Shown: positions 1 through 6,777 of the stretch, one piece after another | Layout: every line of letters begins with the position of its first letter | Numbering within the stretch: the stretch's first letter is position 1 | Source of the DNA: an uncultured Gemmatimonadota bacterium | GTDB taxonomy: Bacteria > Gemmatimonadota > Gemmatimonadetes > Gemmatimonadales > Gemmatimonadaceae | Assembly (NCBI GenBank): GCA_946479995.1 | Contig: CAMLIU010000063.1 | Location: 1 to 7,574, forward strand | DNA: 7,574 bases | Reading direction: 5' to 3' | Notes under the pieces: model-generated | Database searches by the model: none | Told to the model about the DNA's origin: nothing | What the model saw: the letters and a program-made list of their open reading frames with translations, nothing else | Position numbers and translations under genes: made by a program

Positions 1-197
1 TCGCCGTGCTGGAAGGGCGACATCGTTCCCGGGTCGACGTTGAGGTACGGATCGAACTTCATCATCGTCACGCGGAGACCGCGCTCGACGAGGAGCCGGC
101 CGAGCGAGGCGGCGGCGATCCCCTTGCCGAGCGACGATACCACGCCGCCGGTGACGAAGATGAACTTGGTCGGGTGCTGTCGCGTGCTCGTCGGCAT
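1..197 (-). CDS. pyrG: CTP synthase, N-terminal part (cut by window edge)
   Basis: CTP synthase makes CTP from UTP, ATP and glutamine in the cytoplasm. Only the first 65 codons are present and the gene runs off the left edge. The visible part is the start of the synthetase (amidoligase) domain. Residues 11-16 read KFIFVTG, followed by the ATP-binding loop [10 protein letters not shown] (about 17-26) and then [20 protein letters not shown] (46-65), a stretch that is nearly invariant in the family. The ATG sits in TGATG with the kdsB stop codon, a one-base overlap that implies coupled translation. The pairing makes metabolic sense because KdsB consumes CTP. The glutaminase domain is outside the window, so completeness cannot be judged. 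Identity is very secure from the N-terminal motifs alone. Confidence 0.96.
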   Translation of the reverse strand, partial: MPTSTRQHPTKFIFVTGGVVSSLGKGIAAASLGRLLVERGLRVTMMKFDPYLNVDPGTMSPFQHG

Positions 198-958
198 CAA
201 CTCTCGCTCGGATTGAAGGTCATCCATTCACTGTTCGCACGCTCGAGGTCCGCTTCGGTATCGATGCCGGCGCGCAACGGACCATCGAACAGCGCCACGC
301 CGATCCGTACGCCTGCCGCGAGGGGACGGAGCTGCTCGAGACGCTCGATGCGCTCGAGCGGATGCGGCGGGAGGGAAACCCAGCGCGCGAGGGCGTCGGG
401 GGTGTAGGCGTAGACTCCCACGTGCAGCAGCACTCGCTCGTCCCGATCCGGGGCATCGGCCGGGTCGCGCAGGTACGGAATGGGCGCGCGGGAAAAATAC
501 ATCGCCGCTCCATCGTCGGCAGTGACCACCTTCACCGAGTTGGGATCGGTGAGCACGCCGGCCGTCGCATGGTACGCCGCCGTGCCGAGGGGGAACCCGT
601 GCTCGAGGACCTGTGCGAGTGCGCCACGCACCGCCGCACCGGATACAAACGGCTCGTCGCCCTGCACATTGAGGATGGCGTCGAACTCCCCGAGCCTGGC
701 GGCACGGACGACCTCCGCAACGCGATCGGTGCCCGAGGGATGATTCGCCGCGGTCGCAATCGCCTCGCCGCCAGCGTCCTCGACGCAGCGGATGACCTCA
801 TCGCTGTCGGTGGCCACGACCACGGCGTCGGCGACGCGCAGGGCGCGGACTCGCTCCATGACGCGGACGATGATGGGGACGCCGGCGAGGAGCCGAAGCG
901 GCTTGCGCGGGAGTCGAGTGGCGCCGAGGCGCGCGGGGATGACGGCGAGCGTCCTCAC
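197..958 (-). CDS. kdsB: 3-deoxy-manno-octulosonate cytidylyltransferase (CMP-Kdo synthetase)
   Basis: KdsB activates Kdo with CTP to give CMP-Kdo for assembly of the lipopolysaccharide inner core in the cytoplasm. From the GTG at 958 the protein has 253 residues, close to the family norm. It opens with [20 protein letters not shown] (2-21), the nucleotide-binding signature, which places Arg10 and Lys19 at the same numbers as in E. coli KdsB. NVQGDEP (97-103) carries the metal-binding Asp101. [16 protein letters not shown] and [10 protein letters not shown] (231-240, with Asp233) follow, as expected. A second GTG at 994 is in frame and would add 12 residues, including RIPDPRLPPP, which the family lacks. 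Neither start has a convincing Shine-Dalgarno sequence, so I chose 958 on homology. The stop overlaps the pyrG start by one base. Its presence implies an outer membrane with Kdo-containing LPS. Confidence 0.95.
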   Translation of the reverse strand: MRTLAVIPARLGATRLPRKPLRLLAGVPIIVRVMERVRALRVADAVVVATDSDEVIRCVEDAGGEAIATAANHPSGTDRVAEVVRAARLGEFDAILNVQGDEPFVSGAAVRGALAQVLEHGFPLGTAAYHATAGVLTDPNSVKVVTADDGAAMYFSRAPIPYLRDPADAPDRDERVLLHVGVYAYTPDALARWVSLPPHPLERIERLEQLRPLAAGVRIGVALFDGPLRAGIDTEADLERANSEWMTFNPSES

Positions 959-1030
959 GCGCGGCGGGGGAAGCCGGGGATCGGGGATGCGCACGCGGGG
1001 CGCGCGCCGGACGCAACTTTCACGCCAGCC

Positions 1031-1059
1031 AAGATACGACTTGGACTGACGTTACGCAA
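1031..1059 (-). promoter_or_regulatory. weak sigma70-like promoter candidate for kdsB-pyrG
   Basis: The gap between the barrel gene and kdsB (959-1071) is the longest in the window and is locally less GC-rich at its upstream end. On the minus strand it holds TTGCGT (1059-1054), then a 17-base spacer, then TATCTT (1036-1031). These match 3 of 6 and 4 of 6 bases of the -35 and -10 consensus at ideal spacing. A start near 1024 would give a leader of about 65 bases before the GTG at 958. The match is modest and short hexamers arise by chance. The support is mainly position: this is the only sizeable gap before kdsB. Confidence 0.3.
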
Positions 1060-1071
1060 TCGAGCAGTCTC

Positions 1072-2562
1072 CTACAACGACGAGAGCGAGATGCCCAGAC
1101 TCACCTTGGTGCGCTTCCGGCCCGCCACCGCGGTGTTCACATCCAGGTGCAGTGCGCTCACCCCGATGCCGATGCCGATCTCGTGCTGCAGGTCGGGAAG
1201 ACTCCCGATCCCGGCACCGCCGAAGGCATCGCGGAGGGTCAGTACCGGAGCGCCGATCACGGGAAGCTGGATCGCCTCGATCGGGATCAGGTAGCGGTTC
1301 TCCACGTACAGAAGGCTGCTGCCACCCTGCTCGAGCAGATCCAGCGTGGAGAGGGTGCCGCTGCCGCCGAGGTAGGCGTATCGGGCCATCGGCACGCGGT
1401 CGCCCGAGCCGGTCACGGCGTGCACCTTCACGTGCAGCGACTGCGAGCCGAAGGTGGGGAACTGAATGGAGCCGTGCAGCGTGAACTGGAGGAAGCTGCT
1501 GGTGCCGTCAGGCGTGTCGAACCCGCGCTCGGCGCGCAGGTAGCCACGGCCGGTGAGCTCGTTCGCGTACAGCTTGAAGTCCAGACCGGCCAGTGCCGAC
1601 CTATCGTCACCACGCTCGACAAGTGGATTCGGGCGCCGCATGCGCAACGAGTCGTCATGCTCGAACATGCTCCAGACGTCGCCCGTTGCGGAGATGGGGC
1701 TCACGCGCTCGATGCGTGCACCCAGATACGGTTCGAGCAGATAACTCGAGCGATCCACGGTGGCGATGACCCGCGCCGTACCCCCCACCGAGCGGAAGTA
1801 GTTGCGCGTGTCCAGCCCGACGAAGAGTGTGGTCGCGGAGTTGATGAGGTCCGAGTAGATCCAGTCGTCGTTCGTGCGCGTGCTGCGGCCGCCCACCACT
1901 TCGAGCCGCAGGCGGGAGGACGGCGTGAGCGTCAGCGTCGCGCCCGGATCCAACGTGCCGAGCCGGCTGCGGTAGGTGGCCGTCGGCTCCAGGCTCACGA
2001 GCCCGCCGGGAGTCGCGACAGTGACTCCCACCGGGAGTGAGAGACCGTCCACGCGGTCGTAGCTGGGGATCAGGAACCCCTGCAGGCCGGCGAGCGACAG
2101 GACCGGCGTGGCGTCGGGCGGGCGCAGGTCGCGATGGCGCAGCGCGAAGTGCTCGTCCTCGCGCGTGATGTCGTACGTCTCGTCACGGAGGCTGAGCGTC
2201 CCACCGGTCACCGTGCCGAGCGTCGTCGTGGCCACCGTCCCACCGACGGCGACGGCACGCCCGCGCACGTTCACCCCCGGGCGCAGGAAGAGATCGGCCC
2301 CGACGACAACGACGTCGCCATCCACTCGCCCGGCGAGGTAGGTGGGGCGGCCAAGGACGAGCAGGCTGGTCGAGAACGTGCTGTCGCGGCCGAGTACGAG
2401 CCGCTCGCTTCCGGCGCGCACGGTGTGGGGACTTGCCAGGACGCCCTCGAGAATCTCCGAGGCGGGTGCCGGCCCGGCATCGCGCAGCACCACCTCCTGC
2501 GCGCGGAGCGCCAGCGGAACGAGCGTGCAGACGAGTGCGAGGCGCAACGCGCGCCCCCTCAT
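1072..2562 (-). CDS. Secreted protein with glycine-rich beta-repeat region and predicted BamA/surface-antigen-like outer-membrane barrel
   Basis: I do not recognise a named gene. From the ATG at 2562 the protein has 496 residues. Residues 1-21 look like a signal peptide: positive MRGRALR, a hydrophobic core, then LRA before Gln22. There is no lipobox. Residues about 58-123 contain short valine- and glycine-rich repeats ([26 protein letters not shown]) like the beta-helix turns of bactofilin or polymer-forming proteins. From about residue 155 ([13 protein letters not shown] at 162-174) to the end, strands alternate in the manner of an outer-membrane barrel. The late segments [11 protein letters not shown] and FGGAGIGS...[14 protein letters not shown] resemble the C-terminal half of BamA/TamA or surface-antigen barrels. 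The last residue is Leu, not the usual Phe or Trp. A longer reading from a GTG at 2646 would lie inside pabA and bury the signal peptide, so I rejected it. The start overlaps the pabA stop as ATGA. Function is unknown; an envelope role is inferred. Confidence 0.8.
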   Translation of the reverse strand: MRGRALRLALVCTLVPLALRAQEVVLRDAGPAPASEILEGVLASPHTVRAGSERLVLGRDSTFSTSLLVLGRPTYLAGRVDGDVVVVGADLFLRPGVNVRGRAVAVGGTVATTTLGTVTGGTLSLRDETYDITREDEHFALRHRDLRPPDATPVLSLAGLQGFLIPSYDRVDGLSLPVGVTVATPGGLVSLEPTATYRSRLGTLDPGATLTLTPSSRLRLEVVGGRSTRTNDDWIYSDLINSATTLFVGLDTRNYFRSVGGTARVIATVDRSSYLLEPYLGARIERVSPISATGDVWSMFEHDDSLRMRRPNPLVERGDDRSALAGLDFKLYANELTGRGYLRAERGFDTPDGTSSFLQFTLHGSIQFPTFGSQSLHVKVHAVTGSGDRVPMARYAYLGGSGTLSTLDLLEQGGSSLLYVENRYLIPIEAIQLPVIGAPVLTLRDAFGGAGIGSLPDLQHEIGIGIGVSALHLDVNTAVAGRKRTKVSLGISLSSL

Positions 2563-3137
2563 GCGCCCACTCGCTGCAGGAAGTTCTTCAGGATCCGCTT
2601 GCCGTGCGGCGTGAGCACCGACTCCGGATGGAACTGCACGCCCCACACCGGATGCTCACGGTGTCGCAGCGCGTGAATCTCAGCCGGGTCGTCTTCGGCC
2701 GTTGCCGAGACCTGCAGCACAGCCGGCAGCGATTCGCGCTCGACGATCAGCGAGTGGTAGCGCCCGACCTCGAGCGGATTGGGAACGCCAGCGAACAGGT
2801 CACTCCCGTCGTGCGTGACGCGCGAGGCCTTGCCGTGCACCGCGCGCGAGGCGCGCACCACGCGTCCGCCGTAGGCCTCGCCGATCGCCTGGTGCCCGAG
2901 ACAGACGCCCAGCATGGGAATGCGGCTTCCCCAGGCGCGGATGACGTCCACCGTCACTCCCGCCTGCGCGGGAGCGCACGGGCCGGGAGAGAGGACGATA
3001 CCAGCGGGCGCCAGCTTCCCCACTTCGTCCACCGTCACCGCATCGTTGCGCCGCACCTCGACCTCCGCGCCAAGCTCGCCCAGGTACTGGACGAGATTGT
3101 ACGTGAACGAGTCGTAGTTGTCGATGACGAGCAGCAT
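2559..3137 (-). CDS. pabA: Glutamine amidotransferase, aminodeoxychorismate/anthranilate synthase component II
   Basis: This class I glutaminase releases ammonia from glutamine and passes it to a chorismate-using partner, PabB for folate or TrpE for tryptophan. The 192-residue length is typical. [19 protein letters not shown] (1-19) is the classic N-terminus. [12 protein letters not shown] (49-60) forms the oxyanion region. [10 protein letters not shown] (77-86) contains the nucleophile Cys79, and VQFHPES (167-173) gives His170 and Glu172, so the catalytic triad is complete. RYHSLIV (126-132) is also conserved. No pabB, trpE, trpD or trpC lies in the window, so PabA cannot be separated from TrpG here; in many bacteria one subunit serves both. 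It starts 30 bases after the xerD stop with no clear Shine-Dalgarno sequence, and its stop overlaps the barrel-gene start by four bases. Confidence 0.93.
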   Translation of the reverse strand: MLLVIDNYDSFTYNLVQYLGELGAEVEVRRNDAVTVDEVGKLAPAGIVLSPGPCAPAQAGVTVDVIRAWGSRIPMLGVCLGHQAIGEAYGGRVVRASRAVHGKASRVTHDGSDLFAGVPNPLEVGRYHSLIVERESLPAVLQVSATAEDDPAEIHALRHREHPVWGVQFHPESVLTPHGKRILKNFLQRVGA

Positions 3138-3167
3138 GGCGGTCGGTAGAGGAGACGGTGGCCGGAG

Positions 3168-4079
3168 TCAGCCCCGTGGATGATAACTGCGGTGCACCTG
3201 CCGCAGATATTCACGGTCCACGTGAGTGTAGATCTGGGTGGTGGCGATGTCCACGTGGCCGAGCATCTCCTGTACCGCCCGCAGGTCGGCCCCCCCTTCG
3301 AGCAGGTGCGTGGCGAAGGAATGACGCAGCGTGTGCGGAGTGACGTGCCGCGTGATGCCGGCGCGTTCCACGTGACCGCGCAGGATCTTCCAGGCGCCCA
3401 TCCGCGTGAGCGGCCGACCCCGCGCGTTGAGCAGGAGAATCCCCTTCCCTTCGCCCTTCTCGAGCCGCGGCCGCAATTCGCGCAGATAGATGGCGGCCGC
3501 ACCGATGGCGGAGCGACCGATGGGGACGAGCCGCTCCTTGCTCCCCTTCCCGAACACCCGTACCAGGCCGTCCTCGAGCAGCAGGTCGCGCACGCCGAGG
3601 GTGATCCACTCCGATACCCGAAGCCCGGCGCCGTACGCGAGCTCGAGGAGCGCCCGGTCACGGAAGACGAGCGGATCGTCGAGCGTGGGCGAGGCGAGCA
3701 GCTTCTGCACCTCCTCCACCGTCAGCACCTCCGGCAGGGTGCGCCAGCGCTTCGGCGTCTCCAGTCGCTCGCTGGGGTCGCGCACGACCACGCCGTCGCC
3801 CGTGAGGAACCGGAAGTAGGTGCGCACCGCCGACACGTTCCGCCGGATGGACGATGGCGACAGGCCGAGGTCCTTGAGATGATACACGTATTCCCGAAGC
3901 ATCCGCGCCGTGACGTCCAGCGGCGCTGACGCTCCGCGCGTGGCGGCGTACTGCGCGAACCGATCGAGGTCACGCCGGTAGGCCTCCTGCGTGAGCGTCG
4001 CCAGCCCCTGCTCGAGGGCGATGTAATCGGCGAACCGCGAAAGGAGGAACGCGCGCGCGATCGCTTCCTCGCTGCTCAC
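3168..4079 (-). CDS. xerD: Tyrosine recombinase XerD
   Basis: XerD, usually with XerC, resolves chromosome dimers at dif under FtsK control. The protein has 303 residues with the normal two-domain plan: an N-terminal SAM-like core-binding domain (about 12-95, containing LTQEAYRRDLDRF) and a C-terminal catalytic domain (about 115-300). All catalytic residues are present: Arg154 in GAGLRVSE, Lys178 in GKGSKERLVPIG, His249 and Arg252 in HTLRHSFATHLLEGGADL, His275 in LGHVDIATTQIYTHV, and the nucleophile Tyr284. Their spacing follows E. coli XerD (R148, K172, H244, R247, H270, Y279). The ending YHPRG matches the XerD HHPRA tail better than XerC. The start is GTG, inside GTGA shared with the dedA stop and preceded by a good GGAGG. 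No attachment site or integrase cargo is nearby, so it is a housekeeping recombinase, not a phage or integron enzyme. Confidence 0.93.
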   Translation of the reverse strand: MSSEEAIARAFLLSRFADYIALEQGLATLTQEAYRRDLDRFAQYAATRGASAPLDVTARMLREYVYHLKDLGLSPSSIRRNVSAVRTYFRFLTGDGVVVRDPSERLETPKRWRTLPEVLTVEEVQKLLASPTLDDPLVFRDRALLELAYGAGLRVSEWITLGVRDLLLEDGLVRVFGKGSKERLVPIGRSAIGAAAIYLRELRPRLEKGEGKGILLLNARGRPLTRMGAWKILRGHVERAGITRHVTPHTLRHSFATHLLEGGADLRAVQEMLGHVDIATTQIYTHVDREYLRQVHRSYHPRG

Positions 4080-4687
4080 GTCGGCCTCCGCAGGCGACGG
4101 CGCATGAGCCAGACGAGGATGCCAAGCGCCACGAGCACGGCGCCGACGATGGCCGAGACCCGGCTGGAGTGCGCGATGCGCCGCGTGAGCGCGTCCCAGT
4201 CGCTGCCGGCACGGTAGGCGATGTAACTGATGAAACCGTACCAGATGCCGGAGGCGAACGCCATCGCGGCGATGGCGGAGAATGCCGGCACCTTGAGGGC
4301 GCCGGCAAACGGCGGGACGAGGGCGCGCACGCCCGGTATGAACCGGCTGGCGACGAGCGCCGGAATGCCGTAGCGCGCGTACAGCGCCTGCAACCGCTCC
4401 TCACCGCGGGCGTTCGAGAGGGCGGGAAAGCGACGGTGGATCCAGCCCGCACCGTGCCGGCGCCCCACCAGGTACATGCCCACGGCGCCGGCCACGTTAC
4501 CCGCCCAGGTGCCGATGAACGCCAGCAGCGCGCTCCCGTGGCCACGCGCCGCGAGCCAGGTGCCGAGGGCGACGACGGTGTCGGTGGGCAGCGGCGGGAA
4601 GACGTTCTCGAGCGCGGCGAGGATGGTGAGCGCCGGGTACAGCACGGCGACCGGCAGCCCGGCGAACCAGCTCAGGAGGGACTGCAC
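4076..4687 (-). CDS. DedA-family inner-membrane protein (SNARE-associated/VTT domain)
   Basis: DedA/VTT proteins are polytopic inner-membrane proteins linked to lipid flipping (undecaprenyl phosphate or phospholipid), membrane integrity and proton-motive force. The 203-residue length is typical. ENVFPPLPTDTVVALG (27-42) is the family's re-entrant signature, followed by a hydrophobic stretch with GNVAGAVGMYLVGRRHG (63-79). RFIPGVRALVPPFAGALKVP (115-134) is the second conserved block, with the key arginines 115 and 121. Further membrane segments lie near 138-158 and 178-195, and the tail is basic (RRRLRRPT), which suggests a cytoplasmic C-terminus. The start is GTG, four bases after the ispF stop, without a clear Shine-Dalgarno sequence, so translation is probably coupled. 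The stop overlaps xerD. The family is certain; the exact substrate cannot be read from sequence. Confidence 0.92.
   Translation of the reverse strand: MQSLLSWFAGLPVAVLYPALTILAALENVFPPLPTDTVVALGTWLAARGHGSALLAFIGTWAGNVAGAVGMYLVGRRHGAGWIHRRFPALSNARGEERLQALYARYGIPALVASRFIPGVRALVPPFAGALKVPAFSAIAAMAFASGIWYGFISYIAYRAGSDWDALTRRIAHSSRVSAIVGAVLVALGILVWLMRRRLRRPT
4085..4089 (-). promoter_or_regulatory. Shine-Dalgarno sequence fixing the xerD GTG start
   Basis: GGAGG on the minus strand lies five bases before the GTG at 4079, inside the last codons of dedA. It supports the GTG start despite the overlap with the upstream gene. It is one of only two strong ribosome-binding sites visible in the window. Confidence 0.7.
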
Positions 4688-4691
4688 GAGA

Positions 4692-5183
4692 TCAGGCCCG
4701 GACGATCGTCGCCGTGGCGATGCAGGCGATCCCCTCGCCGCGTCCCACGAAGCCCATCAGCTCGTTCGTCTTTCCCTTGATGCTCACCTCGGCGGGGGCG
4801 ACACCGGCCGCGGACGCCACCCGGGCGCGCATGTGATCTCGATGTGGCGCGAGCTTCGGCGACTCCGTCACCACCACCACGTCGAGCTGGCCGACACGCC
4901 AGCCCGCGCGCCGCACGCGTTCGACGGCGAGCGCCAGCATCTCGATCGAATCGCGGCCGGCGTTGTCGGAGTCGGTATCGGAGAACATCGCGCCGATGTC
5001 CCCCATCCCCGCCGCGCCGAGGATGGCGTCGGTCACCGCGTGGCAGACGGCGTCGCCGTCGGAGTGGCCGTGCAGATGCACGTCCGACTCGATCCGCACC
5101 CCCCCGAGCACGAGGGGGCCGCCGGGTGCGAACCGGTGCGAGTCGTAGCCGACGCCGACGCGGAGGGAGAGCGAGTCACTCAT
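4692..5183 (-). CDS. ispF: 2-C-methyl-D-erythritol 2,4-cyclodiphosphate synthase
   Basis: IspF catalyses ring closure of CDP-ME 2-phosphate to MEcPP with loss of CMP, a step of the MEP isoprenoid pathway; it acts as a cytoplasmic trimer. The protein has 163 residues, close to the usual 157-160. RVGVGYDSHRF (8-18) supplies zinc ligands Asp14 and His16, and HGHSDGDAVCHAVTDAILGA (38-57) supplies His48. GDIGAMFSDTD (61-71) is the substrate loop. KGKTNELMGFVGRGEGIAC (136-154) holds Thr139 and Glu141 and the trimer-channel segment. Residues line up with E. coli IspF at an offset of six. No ispD is fused or adjacent, unlike the common ispDF arrangement. The only usable start is the ATG at 5183, which lacks a Shine-Dalgarno sequence and follows a strong hairpin by seven bases. 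Confidence 0.96.
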   Translation of the reverse strand: MSDSLSLRVGVGYDSHRFAPGGPLVLGGVRIESDVHLHGHSDGDAVCHAVTDAILGAAGMGDIGAMFSDTDSDNAGRDSIEMLALAVERVRRAGWRVGQLDVVVVTESPKLAPHRDHMRARVASAAGVAPAEVSIKGKTNELMGFVGRGEGIACIATATIVRA

Positions 5184-5190
5184 CGAAGAG

Positions 5191-5210
5191 CGCCACGCCG
5201 GCGCGTGGCG
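5191..5210 (-). promoter_or_regulatory. Perfect 8-bp GC-rich hairpin between fabF and ispF
   Basis: On the minus strand CGCCACGC and GCGTGGCG form a perfect 8-bp inverted repeat around a four-base loop, with only one A-T pair in the stem. It begins 12 bases after the fabF stop and ends seven bases before the ispF ATG. The bases after it (CTCTTCG) are not a proper U-tract, so a classical intrinsic terminator is doubtful. Partial attenuation, mRNA 3'-end protection or control of ispF initiation are all possible. The stem is seen directly; its function is inferred. Confidence 0.55.
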
Positions 5211-5222
5211 GGGAACACGCCG

Positions 5223-6467
5223 TCAGCCTTCGTACTTGCGGACGACGAGCGAGACGTTGTGGCCCCCGAAGCCGGCACTGTTGCTCAGCGCCGCGCGGAT
5301 CTCCCGCTCCCGCGCCTGATTCGGCGTGAAGTCGAGGGGTCCGCATTCGGGATCGGGCGTGCAGAAGTTGATGGTCGGCGGGGAGACCTGATCGCGAATG
5401 GCCAGCGTGCAGGCGATGAACTCCACCGAACCCGCCGCGCCGAGCATGTGTCCCGTCATGGACTTCGTGGACGACACACTGACCCGCGCAGCGGCATCGC
5501 CCAGGACCGCCGCAATGGCCTTGGCCTCGTTGGAATCGTTGAGCGGCGTGGAGGTGCCGTGCGCGTTCACGTAGTCGATATCCGAAGGCGTGAGCCCCGC
5601 GTCCTGGATGGCGCCCCGCATGGCGCGCTGCAGCCCTTCGTGCTCCGGGAGCTGCCCCGTGAGATGATACGCGTCTCCCGTGGCGCGGTAGCCCACGACC
5701 TCGCCGTAGATCCTCGCACCACGCTTCACGGCGTGCTCGAGCTCCTCGAGGATCACCACCCCCGAGCCCTCGCCCATCACGAAGCCGTCGCGCGTCGCAT
5801 CGAAGGGGCGCGAGGCCGTTTCGGGGCTGTCGTTGCGGCGCGAAAGCGCCGTCATGTTGGCGAACCCGCCGATTGCCATCGGCGTCACCGTCGCCTCGGC
5901 GCCGCCGGTGATGATGACGTCGGCATCGCCATACTGGATGGTACGGAATGCCTCGCCGATGGCATGCGCGCTGGTGGCGCACGCCGAGACGGTGGCGAAG
6001 TTGGGCCCACGCGCGTTGAAGCGCATGGAGACCACGCCAGCCGCGATGTCGGCGATGAACATCGGGATGAAGAAGGGGCTGATCTTGCTCGCCCCCCGCT
6101 CGCGGTAGATGTCGTGCTGCTCCTCGAAGCTCTTCAGACCGCCGATGCCACTGCCGAGGATGACGCCGGTGCGATCGACGTCATAGCCGCCGTCGGCGAG
6201 CCCGGCGTCCCGCATCGCCTCCACCGACGCGGCCACGGCGTACTGCGTGTACAGATCCGCGCGCTTGGCTTCCTTGCGGTCCATCGTGAGGAGCGGATCG
6301 AACCCCTTGACCTCACAGGCGAACTGCACGGGAAAGGTGGAGGCGTCGAACTTGGTGATGGGCGCTGCACCTGACCGCCCATCCCGCATGGCGCGCCAAG
6401 TCGTCGCCACATCGTTGCCGATGGGCGTCACGGCCCCGAGGCCGGTGACGACGACCCGACGACGCAT
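5223..6467 (-). CDS. fabF: 3-oxoacyl-ACP synthase II (KAS II)
   Basis: FabF condenses malonyl-ACP with acyl-ACP in the elongation cycle of type II fatty-acid synthesis, in the cytoplasm. The protein has 414 residues, as expected. RRVVVTGLGAVTPIGNDV (3-20) is the standard opening. The nucleophile Cys163 lies in TVSACATSAHAIG, His303 in NAHGTSTPLND, Lys335 and His340 in STKSMTGHMLGAAG: the full Cys-His-His set, at the same numbers as in E. coli FabF. The end NSAGFGGHNVSLVVRKY is also typical. It directly follows acpP with a TAATG overlap, and no strong Shine-Dalgarno sequence is seen, so coupling is likely. FabF rather than FabB is supported by length, by GVILGSGIGGLKSFEEQ and by the acpP-fabF order. 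Confidence 0.97.
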   Translation of the reverse strand: MRRRVVVTGLGAVTPIGNDVATTWRAMRDGRSGAAPITKFDASTFPVQFACEVKGFDPLLTMDRKEAKRADLYTQYAVAASVEAMRDAGLADGGYDVDRTGVILGSGIGGLKSFEEQHDIYRERGASKISPFFIPMFIADIAAGVVSMRFNARGPNFATVSACATSAHAIGEAFRTIQYGDADVIITGGAEATVTPMAIGGFANMTALSRRNDSPETASRPFDATRDGFVMGEGSGVVILEELEHAVKRGARIYGEVVGYRATGDAYHLTGQLPEHEGLQRAMRGAIQDAGLTPSDIDYVNAHGTSTPLNDSNEAKAIAAVLGDAAARVSVSSTKSMTGHMLGAAGSVEFIACTLAIRDQVSPPTINFCTPDPECGPLDFTPNQAREREIRAALSNSAGFGGHNVSLVVRKYEG

Positions 6468-6706
6468 TACGCCCCAACCTTGGTGTTCAGGTACGCCACC
6501 GCATCGCCGACCGTGCGGAGCTTCTCCGCGTCCTCGTCGGGGATGTCGATGTTGAACTCCTTCTCGAACTCCATCACCAGCTCGACGATGTCGAGGCTGT
6601 CGGCGCCGAGATCCTCGATGAAGCTCGCTTCGTCCGTCATCTTGTCACGCTCGACGCCGAGCTCCTTCTCGATGATGTCGCGTACCTTCTGGGCGTTGTC
6701 AGCCAT
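6467..6706 (-). CDS. acpP: Acyl carrier protein
   Basis: This small acidic carrier holds growing acyl chains on a phosphopantetheine arm and serves fatty-acid, lipid A and phospholipid synthesis. It has 79 residues, the usual size. The attachment site is Ser37 in [15 protein letters not shown] (31-45). Helix I (about 3-17), helix II (37-51, EFEKEF) and the [19 protein letters not shown] segment (55-73) all fit. It is the fabG-acpP-fabF carrier, so the primary-metabolism ACP rather than a polyketide one. It has the clearest ribosome-binding site in the block and an 86-base leader with repeats and a hairpin. This fits the need for much more ACP than enzyme. The stop overlaps the fabF start. Confidence 0.98.
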   Translation of the reverse strand: MADNAQKVRDIIEKELGVERDKMTDEASFIEDLGADSLDIVELVMEFEKEFNIDIPDEDAEKLRTVGDAVAYLNTKVGA

Positions 6707-6714
6707 TGGTCGGG

Positions 6715-6720
6715 CTCCTT
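6715..6720 (-). promoter_or_regulatory. Strong Shine-Dalgarno sequence for acpP
   Basis: AAGGAG lies eight bases before the acpP ATG on the minus strand. Most other starts in the window lack such a match, so acpP appears to be set up for high, independent translation. Confidence 0.75.
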
Positions 6721-6734
6721 GAGGTTTTGTTCGC

Positions 6735-6765
6735 GGGAAAGTTAGCGAATTCTGCTAGGGAAAGT
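6735..6765 (-). repeat. Direct repeat flanking a small dyad upstream of acpP
   Basis: On the minus strand ACTTTCCC occurs twice, 23 bases apart (6765-6758 and 6742-6735). The 15 bases between them are TAGC, a seven-base centre containing GAATTC, and GCTA, an inverted repeat that abuts both copies. The stretch is less GC-rich than its surroundings and lies 28 to 59 bases before the acpP ATG. It could be an operator or part of an acpP promoter. I could not place convincing -35 and -10 boxes and do not recognise the binding motif of a known fatty-acid regulator. Confidence 0.45.
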
Positions 6766-6777
6766 CATGCCGTGCGG

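Noticed and set aside
1044..1071. Possible terminator hairpin (GACTG...CAGTC) after the barrel gene
   Set aside because: Only five pairs with a 16-base loop and no U-tract; too weak to support.
362..1294. A 310-codon plus-strand open frame opposite kdsB
   Set aside because: It covers the antisense of a clear kdsB and runs across the gap into the barrel gene; no recognisable domain.
1147..2040. A 297-codon plus-strand open frame opposite the barrel gene
   Set aside because: Composition is typical of antisense GC-rich sequence, no motif is seen, and the minus-strand frame has a signal peptide and barrel pattern.
2562..2646. N-terminal extension of the barrel protein from a GTG at 2646
   Set aside because: It would overlap pabA by 88 bases and place the signal peptide inside the protein; the ATG at 2562 forms a neat ATGA overlap.
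2840..2862. GCGCGC-rich inverted repeat inside pabA
   Set aside because: It is explained by Arg, Ala and Ser codons in GC-rich coding sequence and lies within a conserved reading frame.
3168..4079. Tyrosine recombinase as evidence of an integron, phage or genomic island
   Set aside because: Length, motifs and the HPR tail are those of housekeeping XerD, it is coupled to dedA, and no attachment site, repeats or cargo genes surround it.
4476..6374. A 632-codon open frame on the plus strand across dedA, ispF and fabF
   Set aside because: It lies antisense to three certain genes. Its product is rich in Arg, His, Gly and Asp with no domain, which is the usual shadow of GC-rich coding sequence.
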